Below, piece after piece: positions 42,564 through 52,348 of a stretch of 64,000 nt of DNA (positions within the stretch are counted from its first letter, which is position 1; each line of letters begins with the position of its first letter). The DNA is from Baylisascaris procyonis (taxonomy: Eukaryota; Nematoda; Chromadorea; Rhabditida; Ascarididae), in contig JAZARR010000072.1 in the NCBI GenBank assembly GCA_037389465.1, positions 75,001-139,000 of the forward strand, written 5' to 3'. The position numbers and the translations under genes are program-made. The notes under the pieces were generated by a model. The model did no database searches and had not been told where the DNA came from. It saw only the letters and a list, made by a program, of their open reading frames with translations.

Positions 42564-45020
42564 ATGAGAATAAGCGAACATGGGCGAATTCAAAGGGTGG
42601 TGCCGAGGAGTCATAGGAAAGCACTCTTCGAGCAAACGCACTCAGGAGTGTTCACAGGCCATTTAAGTGCACGCAAAGTAGCACGCACCCTAGCGCAGAG
42701 ATACTACTGGCCAACAATGTACGAAGATGTAGCAAAATGGCACCGAAGTTGTCTGCTTTGCGTAGCGCACAAGACGCAACCTCGTAAGATTCCGCCGCTA
42801 GAAGCGATTATCACAACAAAGCCTTATGAGCTAGTTGGAATAGATGTGCTTGAGTTGGGACTCGCTACCGCAGGAAACAGATACGTCATTACAATGATAG
42901 ACGCATTCTCTAAATGGTGTTCTGCTTATCCAATACCCAACAAATCCTCTACCACAATAGCAAAGACGATTGTAGAGGAATGGATAGCGCATGAAGGCCG
43001 ATGTCCACAATTTTTATTGTCGGACAGAGGAAGAGAATTCGAAAATGAGTTAATGCAGGAAATAGCTCGTAGCTTCGGAATAGAGCGGAAATTTACGGTG
43101 GGGTATAATCCTCGCGAAAATGGCCTTACTGAAAGGACGAACAGGACCTTAATTTCCATGCTGGCAAAGAGTACCGTGGTTCCAATGGAGTGGGACCGCA
43201 AATTACCCTTTGTGCTATATGCATACAACACAGCACCACATGAGGTGACGGGAGAAAGCCCATATTTTCTCTTAACGGGACTCGACCCTATCTTTCCAGA
43301 TGATCCGACACCTTCTGGAGACATAACGATGTACATGATAGATTTGGACGACTATCGCACTGAGTTACTTGTAGGGTTAAACGAAATTAGAGCACAAGCC
43401 TCTAAGAATATTGCAGAAGCGCAAGCAAAGGCTAAAAAGTACTATGACGAAAGATATCATGTGCGCGTGGGCCAGTTTAAGGTAGGCCAGAGAGTGTTGG
43501 TCTTTACGCCACTTCAGAAGACGCGTAACCAACACCCCAAGTTGATGGGTCAGTATCAAGGACCTTACAGGATTCTAGAGTTGTCTGAAAACAGTGCATT
43601 AGTACGGCGGATTCGAAAACAAGAAGAACCGTTTAGAGTTCAGTTAGATCATCTCAAAAGAGTCCCAGATGAGGTTGGACAAACCGCACAGATAGGACCA
43701 GCTAAGAAAAGAAGAAAATTAAAAGAGAATAAACGCCAAATAAAGCAGCTGTTGAAGCGCAAAAATGACCCCTGTCGAGGTTACATGGTGTCATGTTGCG
43801 GGAAAACGGCTATGAAGCGTGTAAGATTCGCCAATGGAGAGGGAAAGAAATGGGCAGTAGCGCTGAACAAAACTCCATGTGGGCAACATCAGCGATGCGA
43901 GGAAGCAGAATGTGCAGGAGGCGTGAGTCTCGGGGAGGTAGTGCGATTCGCACCAGCCGAAGTGGCATCTATCCGATTCATCCGAATGGATGAACTAGCG
44001 GCTGCAGTGGCATTTTGGCGATCACCTAGACCGCAACATGAAAAAGTCGATAAGTTGCTATCTGAACCATATACATGCCATCGGCGACCCTCCTCGAAAG
44101 ACATATATGATGCGGTAGTCACGTTAACAGCTGCGTGCCCTCAGCGCAAAAGGGTACAGGAAATTACTTTTGGCTATCCACTATTTTCAGATCTTACTGA
44201 AAACATAGCACAGCGAGATATGTACGCGGAAGCAAATGAGTCCCTAAGAGCGGAAATAATGGCTTCCAGGGGTTCCACCAAGAAACCCGTAGCAGTGTTT
44301 GGGGAAAAGAACGCACAGACCGTATCACATGTATGTGAGGAAGCCGAGTGGATAGCAATAAATGGAGTGCAACATGAGGCGACAATGTCATTCCAAAACT
44401 GGTATGAGTTGTGTGAGCCGTGGGAGTATGGACGTACTACAAGACTGGGCATATTCATGCTAGATATGCAAGCCACAAATGCAGATGCACGCCTTCTCCA
44501 CAACATAAAAGCCAATAGGGCAGGCGTCAAGGTCATCGTTGTTGCACCTCCAGCTGGGCTCAAATACATTAATGAGCACCGCAAGATGAGGGAATGGTAC
44601 CTCCCACTTAAAGATGAACTACAAAGTGAGCAGTTCACCCTAGCCGGCTGGGACGGTGGGCCGGATCATCTAAATATCACAGCGATGGTCGGCAATTTAC
44701 CAATTGAGGATGGAACGAAGCTGTGCAATGATCGTGCAGAACTGAACGTCCTAGAAGCAGCGAAACTATTACGTGCCATCAACTACGCATACGATGTCCA
44801 CCTCGCTATACGTGACAATTCGCAGCAGCCCGACATTATCAACCCGCCGCAGTGTCCCGACGCTTTCAACAATCATCGTCAGTGGCGCGACGTGGGTTTC
44901 ACCACATGGAGCAGAAGCAGCATCCGCGGTCAATACTATCGACGACAACCACAGGGCCGATCGGGTAAAGCCAATCCATATCGACATCGTGGCAGTGGAG
45001 CGAAGCGTCAATATCATTGA
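42564..45020 (+). CDS. Integrase of TE3 with a ~400-residue C-terminal extension (818 aa)
   Basis: Residues 1-395 form an intact Gypsy integrase: HHCC zinc region (HSGVFTGH...CLLCVAHK), catalytic D94 (GIDVLE), D154 (LSDRGREF) and E190 (GLTERTNR) with the canonical 35-residue D-E spacing, and a C-terminal SH3-like segment (VGQRVLVFTP...GQYQGPYRIL). A basic stretch (KKRRKLKENKR) leads into about 400 further residues not expected in this family. These hold cysteines and histidines (MVSCCGKTAMK, CGQHQRCEEAEC) and a later part with VAVFGEKN (residues 574-582), VKVIVVAPPAG (655-665) and WDGGPDHLN (696-704). The spacing hints at an SGNH-hydrolase-like fold without the catalytic Ser, which is speculative. 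The ORF ends 133 bases before the 3' LTR. Confidence 0.9.
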   Translation: MRISEHGRIQRVVPRSHRKALFEQTHSGVFTGHLSARKVARTLAQRYYWPTMYEDVAKWHRSCLLCVAHKTQPRKIPPLEAIITTKPYELVGIDVLELGLATAGNRYVITMIDAFSKWCSAYPIPNKSSTTIAKTIVEEWIAHEGRCPQFLLSDRGREFENELMQEIARSFGIERKFTVGYNPRENGLTERTNRTLISMLAKSTVVPMEWDRKLPFVLYAYNTAPHEVTGESPYFLLTGLDPIFPDDPTPSGDITMYMIDLDDYRTELLVGLNEIRAQASKNIAEAQAKAKKYYDERYHVRVGQFKVGQRVLVFTPLQKTRNQHPKLMGQYQGPYRILELSENSALVRRIRKQEEPFRVQLDHLKRVPDEVGQTAQIGPAKKRRKLKENKRQIKQLLKRKNDPCRGYMVSCCGKTAMKRVRFANGEGKKWAVALNKTPCGQHQRCEEAECAGGVSLGEVVRFAPAEVASIRFIRMDELAAAVAFWRSPRPQHEKVDKLLSEPYTCHRRPSSKDIYDAVVTLTAACPQRKRVQEITFGYPLFSDLTENIAQRDMYAEANESLRAEIMASRGSTKKPVAVFGEKNAQTVSHVCEEAEWIAINGVQHEATMSFQNWYELCEPWEYGRTTRLGIFMLDMQATNADARLLHNIKANRAGVKVIVVAPPAGLKYINEHRKMREWYLPLKDELQSEQFTLAGWDGGPDHLNITAMVGNLPIEDGTKLCNDRAELNVLEAAKLLRAINYAYDVHLAIRDNSQQPDIINPPQCPDAFNNHRQWRDVGFTTWSRSSIRGQYYRRQPQGRSGKANPYRHRGSGAKRQYH

Positions 45021-45153
45021 TATGTTTTCTTTCGTGACTTGACCGGTGTTGTTTGTAACTTACATTCTTTTGATCATGTTTTATGATGTTTATCGTTCGT
45101 TGACTCTGTTATATGTATGAACGCTCGGGGCGAGCTTTTGCGACCCCCAGGCA
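45021..45153. other. Short non-coding spacer before the TE3 3' LTR
   Basis: 133 bases with no reading frame. The last bases before the LTR (CGACCCCCAGGCA) do not form a clear polypurine tract; GGGGCGAG further upstream is the only purine-rich run. Confidence 0.5.
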
Positions 45154-45500
45154 TGTAACGATTTTGATCGTTATGTAAATCGATCATGATGGTACAGCAG
45201 CGGGATTACCTCATTGTATATCGTGTACTATGTGTTGCTCTATTAACTATCGTCTTGATACTCTGAGATGGTATATAAGGGCTGTCATTGCCCAGTGTGG
45301 CCATTATTATTGTCATCCTTGTTGTAAGCGTGCCTCGTCGTGTGGAGTGAGGGTGCGAGACTGAGCCTGAGGGTCGTCGTCGTGCCGCCGATTGAGGTGC
45401 TCGCGTGGCCGAGTAGGGCCGCTTCGATTTAATAAATTGTTTGTTTCCAACGGCTGTTCGACGAGAAATCGGGGGGCCCGAAGGAGGACCGGGCCTTACA
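45154..45500 (+). repeat. 3' LTR of TE3 (347 bp)
   Basis: Same start (TGTAACGATTTTGATCG) and end (GGGCCTTACA) as the 5' LTR, with a cluster of differences in the CGTCGT-rich part around 45,350-45,400. It is followed by the TSD CAGAG. Confidence 0.94.
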
Positions 45501-47636
45501 CAGAGACATCAATGCTTGTACTACAAACATGCAGTTTTTTCTATAGTTGAGTTCAGAACGCCAAATGATGTTTCACTGCAGAATTTCAGCTCAATTGATG
45601 CGCAGGAAGCACGTTTGCTGTTGAGACCATCGCTCTCTGCAGCAATGTAATGGGGCATCAGAGAAACTAGAAAACTTCTGACAGAAACATGCTGTTGTTT
45701 TTCTCTACCGTTCACTTCAAAACGCCCAACAATGTTCATCTGGAAAATTTCAGCTCAACTGGCGCGCAGGAAGCACGTTTGCTGAGGGGACCATCACCTT
45801 CTACAGCGATCGAATGGAGGATCACGGAGACCCGTAAACTTGTGATAGAAACTTGCGGCTTTTTTCTACCGTTCAGCTCAGGACGCCAAACAATGTTCCT
45901 CCGGAAAATTTCAGCTCAGTTGATCCGCAGGAGGCAACTTTGCTGTAGGAACAATCGCTCCCTGCAGCGATCAAATAACGCATCACAGTGACTCGAAAAC
46001 TTATAATACAAACATGCGGTTTCTTCTATCGTTCACTTCAGAGCGCCAAATAGTGTTCCCCTGAAGAACTTCAGCTCAGTTGATGCGCAGGAAGCACGTC
46101 TGCTTGTGGGACCTTCGCTCTCTGCAGCGATCCAATGCGCGTCACAGAAACTCCAAAATTTGCAATAGAAACGTGCGGTTTCTTTATCGTTCACTTCAGG
46201 GCGCGAAATGGTGCTCCCCTGAACAACCTCGGCTCAGTTGATGCGCAGGAGGTACCTTTGCTGTAGGATCCATCGCTCTCCGCAGCGATTTAATGGTTCG
46301 TCACAGAGAACCGAAAACTTGCAATACAAACATGCGGCTTTTTTCTACAGTTGAGTTCACAACGCCAAGTAATGTTCTTCTGCAAAATTTCAGCTCAATT
46401 GATCAGCAGGAAGCACGTATGCTCGTCGGACCATCAGTCTCTGCAGAGATTTAATTGTTCTTCACAGAGACCCGGAAACTTGTGAAAGAAACTTGCGGTT
46501 TTTTTCTACCGCTCAGTTCAGAACGCCAAGTAATGTACCTCAGCAGAGTTTCTCCACAGTTGATGCGCAGGAGGCATCTTTGCTGTAGGAACCGTCGCTC
46601 TCTGCGCGATCAAAGAATGCATCAGAGATAGGCGAAAATTTGTGACGGAAACATGCGGTTTTTTCTACCGTTGAGTTCGGAACGCCAAATAATGTTCCTC
46701 TGCGAAATTTCCGCTCAGCTGATGCGCAGGATTCACGTCTGCTTGGGGACCATCGCTCTCTGCGGCGATTGAATGGTTCGTCACAGAGACCCGGAAACTT
46801 GTTATAGAAACCTGCGGTATTTTTCTACCGTTCAGTTCAGAACGCTAATTGGTGGTCCTCTCCAGAATCTCAGCTCAGTAGATGCGCAGGAAGTACCCTT
46901 GCTGTAGGAACCATCGCTGTCTGCAGCGACAAACAGTGCATCACAGATACACGAAAAGTTGTGGTACTAACATGCAGTTTTTTTCAACAGTTGTGTTCGG
47001 AACACCAAATGATGTTCCTCTGCAAAATTTGAGCTCAGCTGATGCGCAGCGAGTACAATTGCTGTAGGAACCATCGCCCACTGCAGCGATCCGATAGTGC
47101 ATCACAGAGACACGAAGGCTTGTAACACCAACATGCAGTTTTTTCCAAGGTTGTGTTCGGAACGCCGAATAAAGTTCCTCTGCAGAATTTCAACTCAGTT
47201 GATGCGCGGGAGGTGCTGCTGCTTTAGGAAGAATCGCTCTCTCCAGCAATCAAGGAATGCATCACAGAGACACGAAAAGTTGTAACACAAACACGCAGTT
47301 TTTTTTCTACAGTTGGGTTCGCAACGCCAAATAATGTTCCTCTGCAAAATTTCAGCTCAGCTGATGCGCAGCGAGTACAATTGCTGTAGGAACCATCGCC
47401 CTCTGCAGCGATCAAATAACGCATGACAGAGGCTCCAAAACTGGTGACAGAACCATGCGGTTTTTTTCCACAGTTGTGCTCTGAACGGCAAATAATTTTG
47501 CTCTGTGAAATTTCAGCTCAATTGGTGGGCATGATTTACCTTTGCTGTAAGAACCATCGCTCTCTGCAGCGATCAAGCAATGCATCACAGAGACACGAAA
47601 CTTGTAACACAAACATGCAGTTTTTTCTACGGTTGT
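45501..47636 (-). repeat. ~160-bp satellite array, reverse orientation, right block
   Basis: About thirteen reverse-oriented monomers between TE3 and BEL copy B. From about 47,004 to 47,636 the sequence is nearly identical (inverted) to 21,678-22,310, because it lies inside the large inverted repeat. Left of 47,004 the two arms are only related in the way any two monomers are. Confidence 0.92.
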
Positions 47637-47979
47637 TGTCGCAAAGGCGAACCAATCCTGTGATTCACCTTCAAACTGTTTAGATATGTACGATGCATAA
47701 TCTATGCTGCTGTAATGATATCTGAATGATTGCAAATGTTTGAATGTATTGCTGTTGTCATTAGTTGTTCAAAGAAAAGGTTAATTCAAAGAAAGGAAAA
47801 GAAATGAAATATTGTTACCAGTGAAGTTACCTAATTTGTCCTTGTTGTGACTGTTTTACATACCCATATTAAACGTAATGTTAATAACGCCCTAATTCTG
47901 ATTGTAATATGCATGTCATTGCCACCATATAAGCAGCGTCTTTGTCTCAATAAACATTCTCCGCACGAAATTCCCCACA
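47637..47979 (+). repeat. 5' LTR of BEL copy B (343 bp)
   Basis: Starts TGTCGCAAAGGCG and ends ATTCCCCACA. It has CATATAAGCAGCG (about 47,925) as a TATA-like box and AATAAA at 47,949-47,954, 26 bases before its end, so the R region would be short. Confidence 0.9.
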
Positions 47980-47981
47980 AC

Positions 47982-47994
47982 TGGTGCCCGAGGT
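47982..47994 (+). other. Primer-binding site of BEL copies A/B
   Basis: TGGTGCCCGAGG begins two bases after the LTR end; the mirror in copy A is at 21,332-21,320. It has the TGG start expected for pairing with a tRNA CCA end. The integrase fragment begins immediately after it. Confidence 0.7.
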
Positions 47995-48287
47995 GAAGGG
48001 CGGATTTTATGAAAAACTCATTGGATTAGTGAAATGCTCCATGAGAAAAATGCTTGGCAGACAAGTTCTTCAATATGATGACTTCAATAGGTTACTGATC
48101 GAAACAGAAGCGGTAATAAATTCTCGCCCATTAGCCTACGTAAATGAAGAAGTGAAATTCAAGGTATTGAGACCGATCGACTTTTGGCTTCACAACGCCA
48201 AAAATGGGTTTCCCTCATTAGAAGAAGACTGTGAAGGTCCAGAATATGACGCTGACAACAGACAGAGATTAGTAGACATCTGGAGAA
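47995..48287 (+). pseudogene. Duplicated integrase fragment between PBS and gag, copy B
   Basis: 293 bp that match the integrase core and linker at 53,421-53,713 at all but 11 positions and without any indel (about 96% identical). It encodes GGFYEKLIGLVK to RQRLVDIWR, including the catalytic Glu motif of integrase but no start of its own. It is read through from the PBS and ends in unrelated sequence (ATAAAAGAAATGAAG). It has no plausible role here as an enzyme. Confidence 0.92.
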
Positions 48288-48369
48288 TAAAAGAAATGAA
48301 GAATGGGCGCAATTGATTCAAACGTCCCCTCCTAATCGCGCCAAAGAAGAAGAAGAACTGTACGAATAA

Positions 48370-49739
48370 ATGACGCGAAGTGAAGGGAACTTCCTCGAGA
48401 TATGGCATGAAAGCCAAGAGAAACTAGAGGAACTTCGAGAAACTCTCGATGAAGTCGATCAACAACTACGGGAATACGACAAAAATCGAAGTGGTGTCAA
48501 CATGGTAGTAACTGTAAAGAAGAAACCGTACAAAACGACGAAATGCAACGTAGACCGCCCATTCAACAAATCAACGACAGTGCTAACATCCAGCAATACG
48601 ATACCACCAACCCGCCAGCAACGCCCGGACTTACTTCACCAACGCAAAAGTTGCCAGCTTATGCGGATAACAAGATTCAACACAGACCGCAATTCAGCAC
48701 AATCAACGCCGACATCCCAGAATACGACACAACCAACCCGCCAGCAACACCCAGATTTACTTCAGCAACACAACAATTGCCAGCTTATGCAAACGACGAT
48801 ATTCGACATCGAAAACTATTCAACACAGTCAACGCCAGCGGCAACATCCAGCAATATAATACGACCAACCCGCCAGCAACACCCGGACTTGCCTTACCAA
48901 CGCAACACCTGCCAACTTACGCAGGTGATTCATTGCACTTTAATGAGTTTTGGGATTTCTTTCGTGATGCAGTCCACGGACAAAACATATCTCAAGTACA
49001 AAAGTATCATTATTTACTTGGATGCCTAAAAGGACGTGCCCATGCCGCCATAGAAGGCTTGTCGGTCACCTCTTCCCATTATTTAGAAGCTGTGGACATA
49101 ATCAAGCGTTGCTTTGGAAACCCAAATACTATAAAACTCTCTTGGTATAATCAGTTGCGAAAGGTTCCTTCCTACATGTACTATGCGCACAAAGGATTTC
49201 CGTAATACCCTCGAAGCAGCTGAAAAATGTTGTCGCCAATTAAGAGCGCTTGGCGAACGCATAAATCAAACAAGCATTGCTCTCATTATCCAAGAAAAAT
49301 CACCTCACGCTCTTCTCATAGAGCTGGGCGGAGAAAAGACGGCCGATGAGATTTGGCAAACTGACGAACTACTTAAGGCCCTCGACAGAGTAGTCAGTAT
49401 TAGGGAGGAAGCGTAAGATATAATTCAAAACTCCCCTGCAAATAACAAGATTCAAGATCACGTCGATGTATCTTCACCAATCCGAAATGAAACCTTTTCC
49501 ATTTTACAAAAACACCGGGAAACACGGAATCGTGAACTGCATCCTTGCGCTTTCTGCCAGGGGCCCATCTGAATGAAGCATGCGTTGTTTACAAAACAGT
49601 GGACCAAAGACTCCAACGTATGCGTATTTTAAACCTATGCCACAAATGTCCCTCAAATACACATTCTGCCCAACAGTGCACATATTCACGAACGTGCATT
49701 CATTGTGGACAGCATCATAACAGAGCACTTTGCGCGTAA
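48370..49739 (+). pseudogene. Gag of BEL copy B, broken by frameshifts
   Basis: ATG at 48,370 follows a TAA and opens a charged, coiled-coil-like N-terminus (ESQEKLEELRETLDEVDQQL). The frame then changes near 48,540 to one with three tandem repeats of 42-44 codons containing TTNPPATP and LPxYA, and the Pao capsid region (LHFNEFWDFFRDAVHG, LLGCLKGRAHAAIEGL). After 49,183 a further frame carries EAAEKCCRQLRALGERINQ. Zinc knuckles (CHKCPSNTHSAQQC, CIHCGQHHNRALC) end the region; a first one is split by a frameshift near 49,555. Confidence 0.84.
48591..48930 (+). repeat. Three in-frame tandem repeats in the BEL gag
   Basis: AACCCGCCAGCAAC begins at 48,609, 48,735 and 48,867 (spacing 126 and 132 bp, both multiples of three). 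Each unit encodes TTNPPATPxxTxxTQxLPxYA; the last runs on into the capsid start. The mirror in copy A is 20,384-20,723. Confidence 0.88.
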
Positions 49740-49838
49740 TACATCGCAAGTACTGAAAATAAACAACTTACCTTCACGAACAAGCATGACTTTAACAACA
49801 CAAGAAATACAAGTAATCAAAGAGCTTATAGCAATCAC

Positions 49839-50695
49839 ATGAATTTCACATATCCAAGGAATCTTCCCACGAACAATCAAATTGAGAACACAGCCGAGTT
49901 ACCAAGACCAGTTCCCTTACCTAACGCATATAGTAAAAAGAAAAAACAATCTGTCATTCCTGTCCATTCATTTATGACTGATAACGGATCGCATGCTATA
50001 AGCTCACAGAAAACTGAAGAAAACTGAAGGGCTACTTCCTCAGAATTCCGATAATTCTACCCTGGTTCAAGCACTGTTAGATACTGAAGTAGAACCTCGC
50101 AATACACCCGTTTTATTGTTAACTGCTCAAACAACCGCGCGCAATCCTTCTAATATGAAAGCAGCGATGGCAGTTATTTTTTTCGATTGTGGTAGTCAGA
50201 TGTCATTTATCACAGAAAGGCTCGCAAAAAGGCTTCAACTAGAAATAACACAAGAACAAACTTTGTCTGAGTCAACATTTCTTTCCGCTAAGCCACAAAA
50301 AAAATGATTCTAAAGTAGTGAGCATCCAACTACAATATAAAAACGGAGAGTATAAAAGAGTGGAGCTGAATACAGTGCCTGCATTAATGTCGTGTTTGAA
50401 ACAAGGGAATGTCCACGCCTTTGTTGAAGAAAAAGCCTCCCAACAACCCATTATAAAATACGAAAATGTGACGCCAAATATCCTCATTGGAGCTGACCTT
50501 ATGTGGGATACCCTTGAAGCACAGCCCATAACAAAGCTGACTCCTCATCTCTTTCTCGTGCCAACCAAGTTTGGACCTATTCTCACCGGAAGAGCGATGT
50601 CGCAAAAGAGAAATTTAGAAATCAATGAAGAAAACAATACCTCCGTATCGTGCAACTCTCCTGTCAGACACGAAGAATTAAATCTAGACCAATAG
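49839..50695 (+). pseudogene. Protease region of BEL copy B
   Basis: Two open pieces in different frames. The first (to 50,307) holds the active-site-like motif VIFFDCGSQMSFITERLA, with Cys where most retropepsins have Thr or Ser after the Asp. The second (50,318-50,695) holds ILIGADLMWD, the conserved protease C-terminal block of BEL elements, and ends in an in-frame TAG (50,693). A one-base slip joins them. Confidence 0.8.
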
Positions 50696-50698
50696 TGG

Positions 50699-51590
50699 AA
50701 TCTCGAGTCTATTGGTATAACAGATCCGTCAGATCAAAGGGATGACGACGAAGCGGTACGCCAATTTTACAAATCTGCCTCTCTGACAGATGGACGCTAC
50801 ACTGTTTCGTGGCCATGGAGAAACACTTCACCCAGATTTCCTCTCCGTGACAACTATTATTTAAGCGTCGGAAGACTGAAATTCTTGATAAAACGGCTGA
50901 GCGATAACAGCGATCTCCTGCGCAAATATGATGATACCATCAAAGAACAACTCTCACAACAAATCATCGAAAGGTGCGAGGCAGACAAAGCAGATGGACC
51001 AATTATTTATTACTTACCACATCATCCAATTATTAGACTCGACAAATCGACAACGAAGATGTGGATCGTACATGACGCATCCGCCAAAACCAGCCAAAGA
51101 AGCAGCAGTCTCAACGAATGTTTATTGCTTGGGCCGTCACTTCTGCCTGATCTCTGCGGTCTCCTTCTCCGCTTTCGTACAAAATCAATCGTCTTGCTCG
51201 CTGACGTGGAGAAAGCCTTTCTACAGCTTCAGCTTAACCCGGCAGATCGGGACGTCACGAGGTTTCTCTGGCTCAAGGAACTTCATAAAGCGTTTTCTAC
51301 GGAGAATATTGAACATTACCGCTTTGAGAGAGTTCCGTTTGGAATAGTCAGCAGCCCCTTTCTTCTCAACGCCACCTCAGACATCATTTACAGACAATCG
51401 GAGCAACAACCGCACAACAGATATTACAAGGTATTTATGTAGACAATGTAATGATAGGAACAGAAAATTCTCATGAAGCAATTCACGTCTACCATGAAGC
51501 AAAACAAATTTTTCATCAAATCTCAATGAAAAGAGAATGGACCTCCAATGGTCCCACCGCTAGGAAGATAGAGCAAAAATTACTGCAATG
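50699..51590 (+). pseudogene. Reverse transcriptase of BEL copy B
   Basis: Contains VSWPWRNTSPRFPLRDNY, IVHDASAKTSQRSSSLNE, LADVEKAFLQLQLNPADRD (first catalytic Asp) and FGIVSSPFLLNATS in one frame. The catalytic YVDNV (51,436-51,450) is in another frame, so a frameshift sits just in front of the active site. TKMWIVHDAS has Trp where copy A has Arg, which is the usual residue, so the change probably arose in copy B after the duplication. Confidence 0.86.
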
Positions 51591-52298
51591 AAGTTTTTAG
51601 GAATCCCATGGAACCCGATCTCCGATGAAATCCAGCTTCAGATACGCTGTCCTCAAAATACTGAACAGATCAGTAAAAGGTCCGTATTACAGACATTAGG
51701 TTCCACATTTGACCCTCTCGGCTATCTTTCACCCGCCGTTTTCAAGGCTAAAAGCCTTATTCAAGACATGTGGAAAAGAAAAAATGGATGGGATGATCAG
51801 ATACCAGAAGATATCCACCGAGAATGGGAAGCGCTCTACCAAACTTGGCAAAAACACCCCTCATTTAAAATTCCTCGAAAAATCGTCGAACAAGTTGACG
51901 CCGCAATAGAATTACACTGTTTTGTTGACGCCTCCGTAAAACGGTACGCAGCGTGCGTCTACCTTCGCAGCAACTCGACGAAAGGGATAACTTGCAAACT
52001 TCTCTACGCCAAAACTAGACTCGCTCCAACGAAGGAAATAACGATCCCTCATCTGGAATTGATGGCTGTACTAATCGGGACGCGAGCATTAATATTTGTC
52101 TCTGAACAACTTCAATTGCCAACGCTCGAACGTTTTTTGTGGACAGATTCGAAATGCGTTTTACGATGGCTAAACACCACCAAAATACTTCCCACATTTG
52201 TTTTTAATCGAACACAAGAAATTAAACACGCGAAGAATATTCATTTCAAATACGTCATTTCATCACACAACCCAGCGGACATCGCTACGAGAGCATGA
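51588..52298 (+). pseudogene. RNase H of BEL copy B
   Basis: 236 open codons with FDPLGYLSPAVFKAK (RT connection) and the four RNase H acids in LHCFVDASVKRY, PHLELMAVLIG, LWTDSKCVLRW and NPADIATRA. The domain itself looks complete; only its connection to RT and integrase is broken. It would degrade the RNA strand during reverse transcription. Confidence 0.85.
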
Positions 52299-52348
52299 CA
52301 CCTGAAGAACTTTCACTCAGTAAACTTTGGTGGAACGGACCCTCGTAG

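Larger units (their letters stand above)
37455..45500 (+). mobile_element. TE3: Ty3/Gypsy LTR retrotransposon, partly degenerate
   Basis: 8.05-kb element with LTRs of about 345 bp (TGTAACG...CCTTACA) and a 5-bp target-site duplication CAGAG (37,450-37,454 and 45,501-45,505). Domain order gag, zinc knuckle, protease, RT, RNase H, integrase marks it as Ty3/Gypsy. Gag and RT carry stops and frameshifts, but the integrase ORF of 818 codons is open, and its second half is an unexplained extension. The two LTRs differ at a modest number of sites, so the insertion is not very recent. Confidence 0.95.

Noticed and set aside
37440..45510. CRISPR-like array from the regular short repeats in the satellite
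   Set aside because: Units are ~160 bp of continuous repeat with no unique spacers, in a eukaryotic setting.
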